A DNA stretch of 64,000 bases from Microbacterium sp. BH-3-3-3 (GCF_001792815.1 NZ_CP017674.1:1426001-1490000); one strand, 5' to 3'. Counted from the first letter of the stretch, positions 32,270-42,038 are shown. Made by a program: numbers and translations. Notes: generated by a model from the letters alone, not told the origin.

Positions 32270-34267
32270 ATGCGGGGTCGAACGGCCGGACTCATCGTCA
32301 CCTCGAGCGTCGTGATGGCGCTGCTCTGGGCGGGCGGTGCGTCCGCGGCGACCCCCGACCTCGACATCGCGCCGACACCCGCGGCATCCATCGCCCCGGC
32401 GGCGCCGACGACGACGACCTCCGCCTCGGACGTGGCCTCCGGCGTCACGCACGCGCAGAACCCCTCCGTCCCCGAGGGGGCCGTGTGGACCGAGCAGTAC
32501 CTGCCCTCGCCCGCCGCCTCCACCGATGGCGACCCCGTCGAGCTGCACGCCGACGTGCTGCGGCCGGCGCACCTGCCTCCGGATGCGCGCACCCCCGTCA
32601 TCCTCTCGATCGGTCCCTACTTCTCGCACAGCGGCGCCGCCAGCGACGAGCACCGGCCCTTCACCGGTCCGACGCAGCGCCATCGAGCGCTCATCGATCA
32701 GGGCGACCTCTTGGCCGCCGGGTACACGGTGGTCTTCGTCGACCTGCGCGGCTTCGGCGGCAGCACCGGGTGCCTCGACTTCGCCGGTCCGGGTGAGCAG
32801 GCCGACGTGACGGCGGCCGTCGAGTGGGCGGCGAGCGCCGCCTGGTCGACGGGCAGGGTCGGGATGTACGGGAAGTCCTATGACGCGATGACGGGCCTGA
32901 TGGGTGTGGCCGCGCGTCCCGCCGGCCTCGCCGCCGTCGTCAGTCAGGAACCGGTGTGGGATCCGTACTCGTACCTGTGGGAGAACGGCATCCCGACCGA
33001 GAACAACCGGGCCACGCCCGAGGCGTACCTGCAGATGGCCGCCCTTCCCGGCATCGCGACCCCGGGACACGTCGACGGCCTCGTGATCCCGCCCGACACC
33101 GACCGCTACCGCGACAACGCCGCGTACGAGAAGCGTCACCCCGAGTGCGCGACGTCACTGCTCTCCGACACCCTCGTCGCCGAGCGCACGTCACCCGAAT
33201 GGGTCGCGCGCGATCTCGCGAGCCGGGCGGAGGGGTCGACGGTGCCGCTGCTGTTCACCCAGGGTTGGACCGAGCGCAACACCCGCGCCGACGGACTGGT
33301 CGACCTCATCGACGGCCTGGAAGGGCCGGTGTCGGCCTGGGCGGGGCCGTGGGACCACGTCGCCGGAAACGACGTCGACTCCGCCGGTCGCCTGCAGATG
33401 GGGCGCGCCGACTGGTTCGGCGAGGTGCGCGCGTTCTTCGACGCCCACCTCCGCGACCAGCAGGGCGCCGCGCCGTCGTTCGCCCTGCAGGACAACCTCG
33501 GACGCTGGCGGACCCAGGCGGAGTGGCCGGGGGCGACGCGCGAGGTCACGTCCGCCCTCGCCCCCGCGCAGTACGTCGACACGGGCGAGGGCGCCGGCGC
33601 CCTGCCCGACGGCGACGACGGCGACGGGTCGTTCTTCGGAACGGCGCCGCGAACCGCCGAGACCCTCGGCGCCTCGCAGACGCTGTCGGTCCCCGTCGCC
33701 GAGGAGACGCGCCTGACCGGCAGCGCCGCGGTGGTGCTCCACACCCGCGGCGAGGGCGCGGCGCACGTGCGGCTGTGGGACGTCGGCGCCGACGGCATCC
33801 CGACCCTCATCGATGAGAGCCTCACCCCGGTGGATGCCGGCGGCACGACATTCGTGACCCTTCGCGCCATCGACTGGACGCTGTCCCCGGGGCACGCCGC
33901 GCTGCTGACGGTGGGGACGACGGACTCCCTCCTCTGGCGGCCCTCCCCGCGCGACAGCACCGTCACGATCGACGGCGGCACCCTGACCCTGCACGCGCAG
34001 GGCACGTCGGCCGATGTGCCGACCGCCGGGGAACGGGCGCCCTTCCTCGACGCCTACCTCGCGGACGCCCGGTGGCCGGTGGCGATCGGCGCGGTCGCAC
34101 CGAGCTTCTCGCTGGCGGACCCTGTCCCCTCCCCCACGGCGGCCACGGGCGGGGAACTCGCCCGCTCCGGTGGGGAGCTCTCGTCGGCGGCCGCGCTCGG
34201 GGCGATCGCCGCCCTCGCACTGGGCGCCGCGCTGGTGCGCCGTCGCGCGACGCGTTCCTCCCGCTGA
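32270..34267 (+). CDS. Secreted X-Pro dipeptidyl-peptidase/CocE-family hydrolase with sorting-like tail
   Basis: A 665-residue exported serine hydrolase. The signal peptide covers residues 1-26 (cut after ASA). A Thr/Ala/Ser-rich spacer leads into an alpha/beta-hydrolase domain with RGFGGSTG and the nucleophile Ser203 in YGKSYDAM; the acid/base pair probably lies near AGPWDHVAGND. A C-terminal jelly-roll domain (LTGSAAVVLHTRGEG) follows, as in the PepX_C family. The end has LARSG (630-634), a hydrophobic helix and RRRATRSSR, resembling a sortase or membrane anchor. AAGGGAG precedes ATG 32270. Confidence 0.82.
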   Translation: MRGRTAGLIVTSSVVMALLWAGGASAATPDLDIAPTPAASIAPAAPTTTTSASDVASGVTHAQNPSVPEGAVWTEQYLPSPAASTDGDPVELHADVLRPAHLPPDARTPVILSIGPYFSHSGAASDEHRPFTGPTQRHRALIDQGDLLAAGYTVVFVDLRGFGGSTGCLDFAGPGEQADVTAAVEWAASAAWSTGRVGMYGKSYDAMTGLMGVAARPAGLAAVVSQEPVWDPYSYLWENGIPTENNRATPEAYLQMAALPGIATPGHVDGLVIPPDTDRYRDNAAYEKRHPECATSLLSDTLVAERTSPEWVARDLASRAEGSTVPLLFTQGWTERNTRADGLVDLIDGLEGPVSAWAGPWDHVAGNDVDSAGRLQMGRADWFGEVRAFFDAHLRDQQGAAPSFALQDNLGRWRTQAEWPGATREVTSALAPAQYVDTGEGAGALPDGDDGDGSFFGTAPRTAETLGASQTLSVPVAEETRLTGSAAVVLHTRGEGAAHVRLWDVGADGIPTLIDESLTPVDAGGTTFVTLRAIDWTLSPGHAALLTVGTTDSLLWRPSPRDSTVTIDGGTLTLHAQGTSADVPTAGERAPFLDAYLADARWPVAIGAVAPSFSLADPVPSPTAATGGELARSGGELSSAAALGAIAALALGAALVRRRATRSSR

Positions 34268-34296
34268 GCACCGCCCCACGCCCTCACCTCGTCCCC

Positions 34297-34317
34297 CATC
34301 CGTTTCGACGGCGGATG
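34297..34317 (+). terminator. Weak hairpin after the hydrolase gene
   Basis: CATCCG/CGGATG arms with 9-nt loop, 30 bp past the stop. Short stem, no T-tract. Confidence 0.35.
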
Positions 34318-34424
34318 AGCCGAGTTCACCCGTCCCGCTCCGAATGGTCACGGGGCGCCCATAGCTTTCCTCCGTCTCGTATCGGCGTCCCCGTCGATCC
34401 CCCGAGAGACACGAGAGGAAATCC

Positions 34425-35564
34425 ATGTCATTCCCGCGCCTTTCCCCCGGCCGGTCCATCGCCGGTATCGCCCTCGTCACGGTCGCGGCTCTGTCGCTCG
34501 CCGGGTGCGCCGGCGGCAGCTCCGCCTCCTCGTCCGAGGGTGGCGTCGACGCCGCCACGGCCACGAGCCTCGCCGATTTCGGAACCCTCACCGACCTCGA
34601 GGCGGCCGCGAAGGCCGAGGGCCAGCTCAACGTCATCGCGCTGCCGCGCACGTGGGCCAACTACGGCGAGATCCTCGACCTGTTCGCCGAGCGGTACCCC
34701 GAGATCACGATCAACGAGCAGTCGCCCGACGTGTCCAGCGCCGAGGAGATCCAGGCGGCAACGGCCAACCAGGGCCTCGACACCGCCCCCGACGTCTTCG
34801 ACCTCGGTCTCGCCGTCGCCCTGCAGAACACCGACTCCTTCGCCGCCTACAAGGTCGCGACCTTCGATGAGATCCCCGACGCGCTGAAAGAGAGCTCGGG
34901 CCTGTTCGTCGGCGACTACGGCGGGTACATGTCGGTCGGCTACGACTCCGCCCGCTTCCCCGCGCCCAGCCAGCTGAGCGACCTGCTCAAACCGGCCTAC
35001 AAGGGCGCCGTGGCCATCAACGGCGACCCGACGCAGGCGGGCTCGGCCTTCGCGGCCGTGGGCCTGGCGACGGTTCAGCAGAAGGGAACGCTCGACGACT
35101 TCACGCCCGGCATCGACTTCTTCGGCCAGCTCAACGCCGCCGGGAACTTCCTCAAGGTCGACCCGACCGACGCCACCATCGCCAGCGGCGAGACCCCGGT
35201 CGTCTTCGACTGGGACTACCTCAACGCCGCCCAGGCCTCGGCCGTTCCCACCTGGAAGACCGTCGTGCTCCCCGGCACCGGTTACGCCGGCTACTACAAC
35301 CAGGCCATCAACAAAGATGCGCCGAACCCGGCCGCAGCGCGTCTGTGGCAGGAGTTCCTGTACAGCGACGACGTGCAGAACCTGTGGCTCAAGGGCGGCG
35401 CGCGTCCGGCCCGCATGGAGGCCATGACCTCGGCCGGCACGATCGACGCGACGCTCGCCGCAGCCCTGCCCGCCGCCCCCGACGACACCGTCGTGCCCAC
35501 CGAGGCGCAGTCCACGGCCGCCGGTGAGACGCTCGGGCAGAAGTGGGCGACGGCGCTGCAGTGA
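34425..35564 (+). CDS. ABC transporter substrate-binding lipoprotein (iron/polyamine/phosphonate class)
   Basis: A 379-residue lipoprotein with lipobox LAGC, Cys28. The mature part (GQLNVIALPRTWANYGEIL, DVFDLGLAVALQN, VFDWDYLNAAQ, GYAGYYNQAINKDAPNP) resembles family-1/PotD-like binding proteins serving Fe(III), spermidine/putrescine or 2-aminoethylphosphonate importers; the substrate cannot be told apart by eye. GAGAGGAAA precedes ATG 34425. It is the first gene of a four-gene operon whose stop and start codons all overlap. Confidence 0.87.
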   Translation: MSFPRLSPGRSIAGIALVTVAALSLAGCAGGSSASSSEGGVDAATATSLADFGTLTDLEAAAKAEGQLNVIALPRTWANYGEILDLFAERYPEITINEQSPDVSSAEEIQAATANQGLDTAPDVFDLGLAVALQNTDSFAAYKVATFDEIPDALKESSGLFVGDYGGYMSVGYDSARFPAPSQLSDLLKPAYKGAVAINGDPTQAGSAFAAVGLATVQQKGTLDDFTPGIDFFGQLNAAGNFLKVDPTDATIASGETPVVFDWDYLNAAQASAVPTWKTVVLPGTGYAGYYNQAINKDAPNPAAARLWQEFLYSDDVQNLWLKGGARPARMEAMTSAGTIDATLAAALPAAPDDTVVPTEAQSTAAGETLGQKWATALQ

Positions 35565-36478
35565 CGGTCCTTCACCAGGTCGTCGCCCCCGCGGCGCCGG
35601 AGCCCTCCGCTCCGGCGCCGCGGGGTGCGGCGCGCCGCAGCTGGGCCTGGCTGGGGCTGCTCCCCTTCGTCGCCTATGTCGCGCTGTTCCTGGCCCTGCC
35701 CACGGTGCTCGCCGTGGCGTCGGGGTTCGTCGACGGCGACGGGGCGTTCACCCTCGCCAACCTCGCCGCTCTGGGCGACCCGCTGGTGGTGACGACCTTC
35801 GTCAACTCCACGGCGCTGTCGCTCGTCACCGCGATCGTGGGGGCGATCGTGGGAGCGCTGGTGTGCCTGGCCCTGCTGGGGCTTCCCGAGACGGGGGCGA
35901 TCCGCACGGCCGTCGACGCGGCATCCGGAGTCCTCGCCCAGTTCGGCGGCGTCATGCTCGCCTTCGTGCTCATCGCCGCGATCGGGGCGCAGGGAGTGGT
36001 GACGGTGTTCGTGCGGCAGCTGACCGGCATCGCGTTCTACGAGAACGGCGTGTGGTTGTACGACCTGCCGGGCGTCGCGCTGGCCTACCTCATCTTCCAG
36101 GTGCCGCTCATGATCATCACGTTCATGCCCGCCCTCGCCGCGCTGAAGCCGCAGTGGGTGGAGGCGCACCTGACCCTCGGCGGAACCCGCGCCGGCTTCT
36201 GGCGACACGTGGGGATGCCGGTGCTCGCCCCCTCGTTCCTGGCGAGCCTGCTGCTGCTGTTCGCCAACGCCTTCTCGTCGTACGCGACCGCTGCCGCCCT
36301 CGCCAGCCAGGGGTCGCAGATCGTCCCGCTGCAGATCCGCACCGCGTTGACCAGCGAGACGGTCCTCGGGCGCGAGAACCTCGCGGGCGCCCTCGCGCTC
36401 GGCATGATCGTGGTCGTGGCCATCGCGATGGCGCTGTACTCGCTCGTCCAGCGTCGTGCGGCGAGGTGGCAGTCGTGA
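35561..36478 (+). CDS. ABC transporter permease 1 (PotB/FbpB-like)
   Basis: A 305-residue membrane protein with about six helices after a Pro/Ala-rich N-terminal arm. The ATPase-docking EAA loop is VEAHLTLGGTRAGFWRHVGMP. GTG 35561 overlaps the binding-protein stop by 4 bp (GTGA), indicating coupled translation; the earlier in-frame ATG lies inside the upstream gene and is rejected. It pairs with the next permease to form the channel. Confidence 0.88.
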   Translation: MTVLHQVVAPAAPEPSAPAPRGAARRSWAWLGLLPFVAYVALFLALPTVLAVASGFVDGDGAFTLANLAALGDPLVVTTFVNSTALSLVTAIVGAIVGALVCLALLGLPETGAIRTAVDAASGVLAQFGGVMLAFVLIAAIGAQGVVTVFVRQLTGIAFYENGVWLYDLPGVALAYLIFQVPLMIITFMPALAALKPQWVEAHLTLGGTRAGFWRHVGMPVLAPSFLASLLLLFANAFSSYATAAALASQGSQIVPLQIRTALTSETVLGRENLAGALALGMIVVVAIAMALYSLVQRRAARWQS

Positions 36479-37278
36479 ACCCCCTCGCTCCCCCGCGCGC
36501 GGTGCGCGTGATCATCGGCCTCGTCGTCGGCGTGGTGTTCGCCGTCCCCTTCGTGGCCACGGTGCTCTTCACCCTGACCCCGCTGCCGGGCGGCTCGGGC
36601 CTCTCTCTCGACCGGTGGGCCGGCCTGTTCGACCCCGCCAACGCCGCCAAGTACCGCCCCGTCTGGACGGGCCTCGGCAACTCCCTGCTCCTCGCGGGGG
36701 TGACCGTGCTGCTGGTGGTGGGGCTGTTCACCCCGACCATGGTGCTGGTGGCGATCGCGTTCCCCCGCCTGCGACGCGTCTTCGAGTTCGTCGCCCTGCT
36801 GCCGATCTCGCTGCCCGCGATCGTGCTCGTGGTGGGGCTGACCCCCATCTATCTGCAGATCGGTCGCACGCTCGGGACCGGGGCCTGGACGCTCGCTTTC
36901 GCGTACGGCATCCTCGTGCTCCCCTTCGCCTACCGCTCGATCCAGGCCTCGATCGACGCCATCGACGTCACGACCCTCGCCGAGGCCGCGCGCACCCTCG
37001 GCGCCGGCTGGGGTTCCGTGCTGCTGCGCGTGATCGTGCCGAATCTGCGGCAGGGCCTGCTCGCCGCCGCGCTCATCTCGGTGGCGGTGGTGCTGGGCGA
37101 GTTCACGATCGCCTCGCTGCTGAACCGTCAGACCCTGCAGACGGCCCTCGTGGTCGTCAACAAGCAAGACGGCTGGGTCGCCGCCATCTTCACCCTGCTC
37201 GCACTGGCGTTCGCGTTCGTGCTGCTCCTCGTCATCGGCCGCGTCGGACGCATCGGCGCCGGAAGGAAGACCCCATGA
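36475..37278 (+). CDS. ABC transporter permease 2 (PotC/FbpB-like)
   Basis: A 267-residue membrane protein with about six helices (first: VRVIIGLVVGVVFAVPFVA) and the EAA loop TTLAEAARTLGAGWGSVLLRVI. GTG 36475 overlaps the previous stop by 4 bp (GTGA). A valine codon pair just before it offers an alternative start, but the overlap arrangement is repeated through this operon and favours 36475. Confidence 0.88.
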   Translation: MNPLAPPRAVRVIIGLVVGVVFAVPFVATVLFTLTPLPGGSGLSLDRWAGLFDPANAAKYRPVWTGLGNSLLLAGVTVLLVVGLFTPTMVLVAIAFPRLRRVFEFVALLPISLPAIVLVVGLTPIYLQIGRTLGTGAWTLAFAYGILVLPFAYRSIQASIDAIDVTTLAEAARTLGAGWGSVLLRVIVPNLRQGLLAAALISVAVVLGEFTIASLLNRQTLQTALVVVNKQDGWVAAIFTLLALAFAFVLLLVIGRVGRIGAGRKTP

Positions 37279-38390
37279 CCGCCGCCGACACCCCCATCCG
37301 CGCGCTCCCCGACGCCGCCGCGAGCAGCCTCGCCACCGGCACCCGCGCGGGGGTCGAGCTGCGCGGCGTCCTCAAGGAGTACGGATCCACCCGCGTGCTG
37401 CACGGCGTCGACCTCGACGTCGCCCCCGGGGAGTTCGTCTCGCTGCTCGGGCCCTCGGGCTGCGGCAAGACCACGGCGTTGCGCGTGCTCGCGGGACTCG
37501 AGCACGCCGACGGCGGCGAGGTGCGCATCGGCGGGCGCGACGTGTCGCGCGTGCCCACGAACAAGCGCGACATCGGCATGGTGTTCCAGTCGTACTCCCT
37601 GTTCCCGCACCTGCGGGTGCTCGACAACACAGCGTTCGGACTGCGCCGCCGCGGGGTCGGCGCGACCGAGGCCCGCCGGCGCGCGGGCGATGCCCTCGAC
37701 CTCGTCGGGCTCGGCCACCTCGGCGATCGATACGCCCACCAGCTCTCGGGCGGTCAGCAGCAGCGCGTGGCCCTCGCCCGCGCTCTGGTGACCGAGCCGC
37801 GCGTGCTGCTGCTCGACGAGCCCCTCTCGGCCCTCGACGCCAAGGTGCGGGTGCAGCTGCGCGACGAGATCCGGCGCATCCAGCTGCGGCTGGGCACCAC
37901 GACCGTCTTCGTCACGCACGACCAGGAGGAGGCCCTGGCGGTGTCGGACCGGGTCGCCGTGATGGGCGCCGGTCGCATCCTGCAGGTGGGGAGCCCCGAA
38001 GACCTCTACTCGCGGCCCGCCGGCGCCGAGGTCGCGGCGTTCGTGGGAGCGTCGAGCGTGGTGCCCGGGATCGTCTCCGCGGGGACGGTGTCGGTCTGGG
38101 GTCAGCGGCTGCCGCTGCTCGCCCCCGCCCCCGACGGCCCGTGCGAGGTGTTCGTGCGCCCCGAGAACGTGCGCGTGGTGTCGCCCGGCGACTCCGGCGT
38201 CGACGCGGTCGTGGAATCCAGCACGTTCCTCGGGAGCATGCGGCGCTCGATGCTGCGCGTGGACGACGGGACGGGCGTGCACGTGCAGCACCCCGCCGAG
38301 GTGCGTCTCACGCCCGGCGACCGCGTGCGGATCCGGGTCGACGCGGTGCCCGCACTGACCCGACCCGTCACGTCGCCGGCCGGCGGCTGA
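37275..38390 (+). CDS. ABC transporter ATP-binding protein (PotA/FbpC-like)
   Basis: A 371-residue ATPase. Walker A GPSGCGKT is at 59-66, Q-loop in VFQSYSLFPH, signature LSGGQQQR (157-164), Walker B VLLLDEP, and His switch FVTHDQ. The C-terminal TOBE-like domain (from about 280) carries FVRPENVRVV. It powers the two upstream permeases. ATG 37275 overlaps the previous stop (ATGA). Confidence 0.92.
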   Translation: MTAADTPIRALPDAAASSLATGTRAGVELRGVLKEYGSTRVLHGVDLDVAPGEFVSLLGPSGCGKTTALRVLAGLEHADGGEVRIGGRDVSRVPTNKRDIGMVFQSYSLFPHLRVLDNTAFGLRRRGVGATEARRRAGDALDLVGLGHLGDRYAHQLSGGQQQRVALARALVTEPRVLLLDEPLSALDAKVRVQLRDEIRRIQLRLGTTTVFVTHDQEEALAVSDRVAVMGAGRILQVGSPEDLYSRPAGAEVAAFVGASSVVPGIVSAGTVSVWGQRLPLLAPAPDGPCEVFVRPENVRVVSPGDSGVDAVVESSTFLGSMRRSMLRVDDGTGVHVQHPAEVRLTPGDRVRIRVDAVPALTRPVTSPAGG

Positions 38391-38457
38391 CGCGCGAGGG
38401 CACCGCCACCGCGTGTCGCCGTATGTCCAGGGCCTGCCCGACGCGCACTCACCCGCA

Positions 38458-38463
38458 TACAAT
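38458..38463 (+). promoter_or_regulatory. -10 box (TACAAT), leaderless type
   Basis: TACAAT, one base from the TATAAT consensus, ends 6 nt before ATG 38470; the spacer TTCGGG has no ribosome-binding site. It is the clearest leaderless example in the window. Confidence 0.6.
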
Positions 38464-38469
38464 TTCGGG

Positions 38470-39198
38470 ATGACCGCACGCCTGCTCTACGTCTGCGCCC
38501 GGCCGCAGCGCACGGCGGCTGTGGCCGAGTGGGCGTCGTTCCGCGACGGCCTGGGCGTCGGCGACGACGACCTCATCCACCACGACCTGGTGCGTCATCC
38601 CCTGCCCGACGACCTCGACCGCTTCGCTGCCGTGGTCGTGGGCGGCAGCCCCTTCAACGTCACCGACCCCGACAAGACCGACGCGCAGCGCCGGCTCGAA
38701 CGCGACCTCGAGCGTCTGGCCGCGACGGCGATCGAGGGGCGTACGAACGCGCTGTTCACCTGCTTCGGCATCGGAGTGGTCACGCGCCTGCTCGGCGGGG
38801 AGGTCACGCTGATGCACCCCGAGGGCACCGGACCGACCGACATCACCCTGACCGCGGCCGGTCGCGACGACGAACTCTTCGGCATCCTGAGTCCGCGGTT
38901 CGAGGCCTTGACCGCCCACAAAGAGGGCACCGCGAGCGTGCCGCCCACCGCCACTCTGCTCGCCGAGAACGACGCCTGCCCCGTGCAGGCCTACCGCGCG
39001 GGCGCGGGGCTGTGGGCGACGCAGTTCCACCCCGAGCCCACGGCCGACGCTTTCGTGGCGCGCATGGTCGTGTACCGCGATGCGGGCTATTTCGACGCCG
39101 ACGCCTTCGACGAGGTGTCGGCGCACGTGCGCACCGCCTCGGTCGAGCAGCCCACCCGGCTGCTGCGTTCTTTCGCCGCCCGCGTCGTCTCGGCCTGA
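38470..39198 (+). CDS. Class I glutamine amidotransferase-like protein
   Basis: A 242-residue stand-alone GATase-1 domain like those labelled GMP synthase-related. The nucleophile is Cys98 in LFTCFGIG, and His187/Glu189 come from TQFHPEP, giving a complete triad; VVVGGSPFNV marks the oxyanion side. There is no synthetase domain, so the ammonia acceptor is unknown; other stand-alone members act as gamma-glutamyl hydrolases. The upstream in-frame ATG is excluded by the TACAAT promoter box. Confidence 0.85.
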   Translation: MTARLLYVCARPQRTAAVAEWASFRDGLGVGDDDLIHHDLVRHPLPDDLDRFAAVVVGGSPFNVTDPDKTDAQRRLERDLERLAATAIEGRTNALFTCFGIGVVTRLLGGEVTLMHPEGTGPTDITLTAAGRDDELFGILSPRFEALTAHKEGTASVPPTATLLAENDACPVQAYRAGAGLWATQFHPEPTADAFVARMVVYRDAGYFDADAFDEVSAHVRTASVEQPTRLLRSFAARVVSA

Positions 39199-39311
39199 CC
39201 CGGCCGCACCCGAGCCCCTCGGCATCCCGTTCCGCGTGGTCGAGCCGTGCCGCCCCGCGTCGATACCGGATGCCGTGATGTCAAGCCCGATGCGTAAAAC
39301 TCGCTAGCTTA

Positions 39312-39325
39312 TCTAGTCTTCTAGA
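39312..39325. promoter_or_regulatory. Inverted repeat TCTAGtcttCTAGA overlapping promoter of the TspO-like gene
   Basis: Perfect 5-bp arms around 4 nt, ending one base before ATG 39327. It covers the probable -10 TAGTCT (39314-39319, 7 nt before ATG). A repressor bound here would block both transcription start and translation. The surroundings 39291-39326 are clearly AT-rich. Confidence 0.5.
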
Positions 39326-39326
39326 C

Positions 39327-40142
39327 ATGAACGCCTCCACACCAACACGCGGGGTCGACCTCGCACGCCAGATCGTCGTCCTCTCCGCGCTGTCGTTCAT
39401 GCTCATCGCGGCGGTCATCGGAGCCGGGGCCTTCGGCAACTCCGCCGTCGAGGACCAGCAGGGCGGCGCACTCGACACCGACGGTTCGTATCTCGCCCCC
39501 GCCGGCCCCGCCTTCTCGATCTGGTCGCTCATCTACCTCGGACTGATCGTCTACGCGATCTGGCAGGCCCTCCCCCGCCAGCGCGCGAATCCGCGCCAGC
39601 GGGCGCTCGGCTGGCTCATCGCCCTCACCATGACGCTGAACGGGCTGTGGCTGGTCACCGCGCGCTTCGGCACGCTGTTCCTCACGGTCGTCGTGATCGT
39701 GCTGCTGCTCGCCGCCCTCGGGTGGACCTTCCGCGTGGCCGTCGCCACGCGCGAGCCCCGCGGCGGAGTGGTCGATTCCGTGCTGATCGACGGCGTCACG
39801 GGCCTTCACCTGGGCTGGGTCACCCTCGCCACCGTCGCGAACACGGCCGCTTGGCTCACCACCGTGGTCCCGCCGAGCTGGGAGCAGGGGGCGGATGCCA
39901 TCGGCATCACCGTTCTGATCGTGGTGGCCCTCATCGGGCTCGCCATCGCGTGGCGCAGCTCCTGGCGCGTGGCCCCGGCCCTGGCCCTGGCCTGGGGTCT
40001 CGGCTGGCTCGCGGTCGAGCGCTTCTCGGGCTCCCCGCAGAGCACGCCGATCGGCATCACCGCGATCATCGTGGCCGTCGTCGTGCTGCTGGTGCCGGTG
40101 GCCGTGAGCGGCATGCGACTGCTGCGTCCGAGCATCGACTGA
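39327..40142 (+). CDS. TspO/MBR-related tryptophan-rich membrane protein
   Basis: A 271-residue membrane protein with seven or so hydrophobic helices. APAGPAFSIWSLIYLGLIVYAIWQ and LNGLWLVTARFG resemble the tryptophan-rich sensory/TspO signature, though the protein is about 100 residues longer than classical TspO, a size seen in a distinct actinobacterial subgroup. TspO proteins bind tetrapyrroles and are linked to stress; a role here is inferred. There is no Shine-Dalgarno: the start sits directly after the promoter/operator, so the mRNA is probably leaderless. Confidence 0.75.
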   Translation: MNASTPTRGVDLARQIVVLSALSFMLIAAVIGAGAFGNSAVEDQQGGALDTDGSYLAPAGPAFSIWSLIYLGLIVYAIWQALPRQRANPRQRALGWLIALTMTLNGLWLVTARFGTLFLTVVVIVLLLAALGWTFRVAVATREPRGGVVDSVLIDGVTGLHLGWVTLATVANTAAWLTTVVPPSWEQGADAIGITVLIVVALIGLAIAWRSSWRVAPALALAWGLGWLAVERFSGSPQSTPIGITAIIVAVVVLLVPVAVSGMRLLRPSID

Positions 40143-40239
40143 CACCGCGGCCGCGGCGCCGGCGGTGCGCCTCCGCGTGGACCGCTCCGGCCTCCCGCCC
40201 GGGCACACGGGACGCAGCTCGCTCGAGGTCTGAGCCGCG

Positions 40240-40284
40240 CACGGCGACGGCCCCATCCCGCGCGGGGATGGGGCCGTCGCCGTG
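40240..40284. terminator. Bidirectional terminator, 20-bp perfect stem
   Basis: Arms of 20 bases (left beginning CACGGCGACGG, right ending CCGTCGCCGTG) with a 5-nt GCGCG loop, between the convergent TspO-like and treZ genes. It is the longest perfect stem found in the window. Confidence 0.88.
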
Positions 40285-40286
40285 TC

Positions 40287-42038
40287 TTACCGCGCGGGGG
40301 CGACGATCGCGCTGGCTCCCGCGGGCACCGTCAGCGTGTCGCGGTCGAGCACCACGCCCTCGGTCGTCGCGAGCAGCACGCGGGCCTCGCGGGCCACGGA
40401 TGCCGTGATCTCGACCTCGGACAGGTTCACGATCACCGAGAGGTCGTGGCGCCGCAGCTCGTAGACGCGACCGCCCGACGCCTCGCGGGTCGACGCCGAC
40501 AGTCCCTCGCGGGAGGGCTCGGTGAGCTCGGGACGCTCGCGGCGCAGTTTCGCCAGCTCGCGGTACAGCCCGAGCAGCTGCGCGTGGTCGCCCTCGCCGA
40601 CCTCGTCCCAGTCGAGCTTCGAGTTCTCGAAGGTCGACGGGTCCTGCGGGTCGGGAACGGTGGATTCGTCCCAGCCCATCTTCTCGAACTCGGCGATGCG
40701 CCCCTCGGCGGTGGCCTTGCCGAGCTCGGGCTCGGGGTGCGAGGTGAAGAACTGCCACGGCGTGGTCGCGCCCCACTCCTCGCCCATGAACAGCATCGGC
40801 GTGCCGGGCGCCGTCAGCGTCAGCACGGCGGCCGCGGCGAGGCGGTCGTAGGGCAGCGACTGCGACAGCCGGTCACCGGCGGCCCGGTTGCCGATCTGGT
40901 CGTGGTCCTGGGCGAAGGTGACCAGGCGCCAGTTGGGCACGGCATCCGGAATGGGGTGTCCGTGCTTCTCCTCGCGGAAGGTGGAGTAGCTGCCGTCGTG
41001 GAAGAAGCCGCCCTCCGAGACCTTCTCGAACGCGTCGAGCGCCGCGAAGTCCTCGTAGTACCCGATGGTCTCGCCGGTCAGCGCGACGTGCGCGGTGTGG
41101 TGCCAGTCGTCCGACCACTGCGCGGTGAGGCCGTAGCCCCCGGCCTCGCGCGGCAGGATCAGCTTCGGGTCGTTCATGTCGCTCTCGGCGATGGTCGTGA
41201 GCGGCAGGCCGCGGTGCGCCGACAGGGCGTCGGTGCGCTCGGCGATCTCCTGCAGCACGTGCACCGGGCGGTGATCGAGCAGCGCGTGCACGGCATCCAG
41301 GCGCAGGCCGTCGACGTGGTAGTCGCTCATCCACATCAGGGCGTTCTCGACGATGTAGGAGCGGACCGCGTCTTCGTCGAGGTTGACCGAGTCTCCCCAC
41401 GTGTTGCGGCTGCCCTCGCGCAGGTACTCGCCGAACTCGGGCAGGTAGTTGCCCGAGGGGCCGAGGTGGTTGTAGACGACGTCCTGGATGACGGCGAGCC
41501 CCGCCGCGTGGGCCGCGTCGACGAAGCGCTGGTACGCCTCGGGTCCGCCGTAGGCCTCGTGCACGGTGTACCAGAGCACCCCGTCGTATCCCCAGTTCCA
41601 GGTGCCGTTGAAGCCGTTGACCGGCAGCAGCTCGACGTGGGTCACCCCCAGGTCGACGAGGTGCTCGAGGCGGCCGATCGCGGCATCCAGGGTCCCCTCG
41701 GGGGTGAAGGTTCCCAGGTGCAGCTCGTAGATCAGACCGCCCGCGAGCTGCTTGCCCGTCCAGGCGGTGTCGTTCCACGTGTAGACCGACGGGTCGAACC
41801 ATGCCGAGGCCTCGTGCACGCCGCCGGGCTGGCGGCGCGAGCGCGGGTCGGGACGCAGGTCGTCGCCGTCGCCCAGCACGAACCCGTAGCGTTCGCCGTC
41901 GGCGAGGCGCGTCGAAGCCGTCCACCAGCCGCCGTCACCGGCCGCCATCTCGATGTCTTCGACGACGGTGTCGCCGCTGTCGTCGAGCCGGCGCAGCCGC
42001 ACCCGCGTGCTCTTCGGTGCCCAGACGGCAATGCTCAT
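40287..42038 (-). CDS. treZ: Malto-oligosyltrehalose trehalohydrolase
   Basis: A 583-residue GH13 enzyme releasing trehalose from maltooligosyltrehalose, the last step of the TreXYZ route from glycogen. An N-terminal E-set domain ([10 protein letters not shown]) is followed by the TIM barrel: [13 protein letters not shown], nucleophile Asp248 in [10 protein letters not shown], acid Glu285 in TIAESDMND, and the third acid in [25 protein letters not shown] is typical of TreZ. It is the last gene of the treX-treY-treZ operon, separated from treY by a 74-bp palindromic element. Confidence 0.96.
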   Translation of the reverse strand: MSIAVWAPKSTRVRLRRLDDSGDTVVEDIEMAAGDGGWWTASTRLADGERYGFVLGDGDDLRPDPRSRRQPGGVHEASAWFDPSVYTWNDTAWTGKQLAGGLIYELHLGTFTPEGTLDAAIGRLEHLVDLGVTHVELLPVNGFNGTWNWGYDGVLWYTVHEAYGGPEAYQRFVDAAHAAGLAVIQDVVYNHLGPSGNYLPEFGEYLREGSRNTWGDSVNLDEDAVRSYIVENALMWMSDYHVDGLRLDAVHALLDHRPVHVLQEIAERTDALSAHRGLPLTTIAESDMNDPKLILPREAGGYGLTAQWSDDWHHTAHVALTGETIGYYEDFAALDAFEKVSEGGFFHDGSYSTFREEKHGHPIPDAVPNWRLVTFAQDHDQIGNRAAGDRLSQSLPYDRLAAAAVLTLTAPGTPMLFMGEEWGATTPWQFFTSHPEPELGKATAEGRIAEFEKMGWDESTVPDPQDPSTFENSKLDWDEVGEGDHAQLLGLYRELAKLRRERPELTEPSREGLSASTREASGGRVYELRRHDLSVIVNLSEVEITASVAREARVLLATTEGVVLDRDTLTVPAGASAIVAPAR

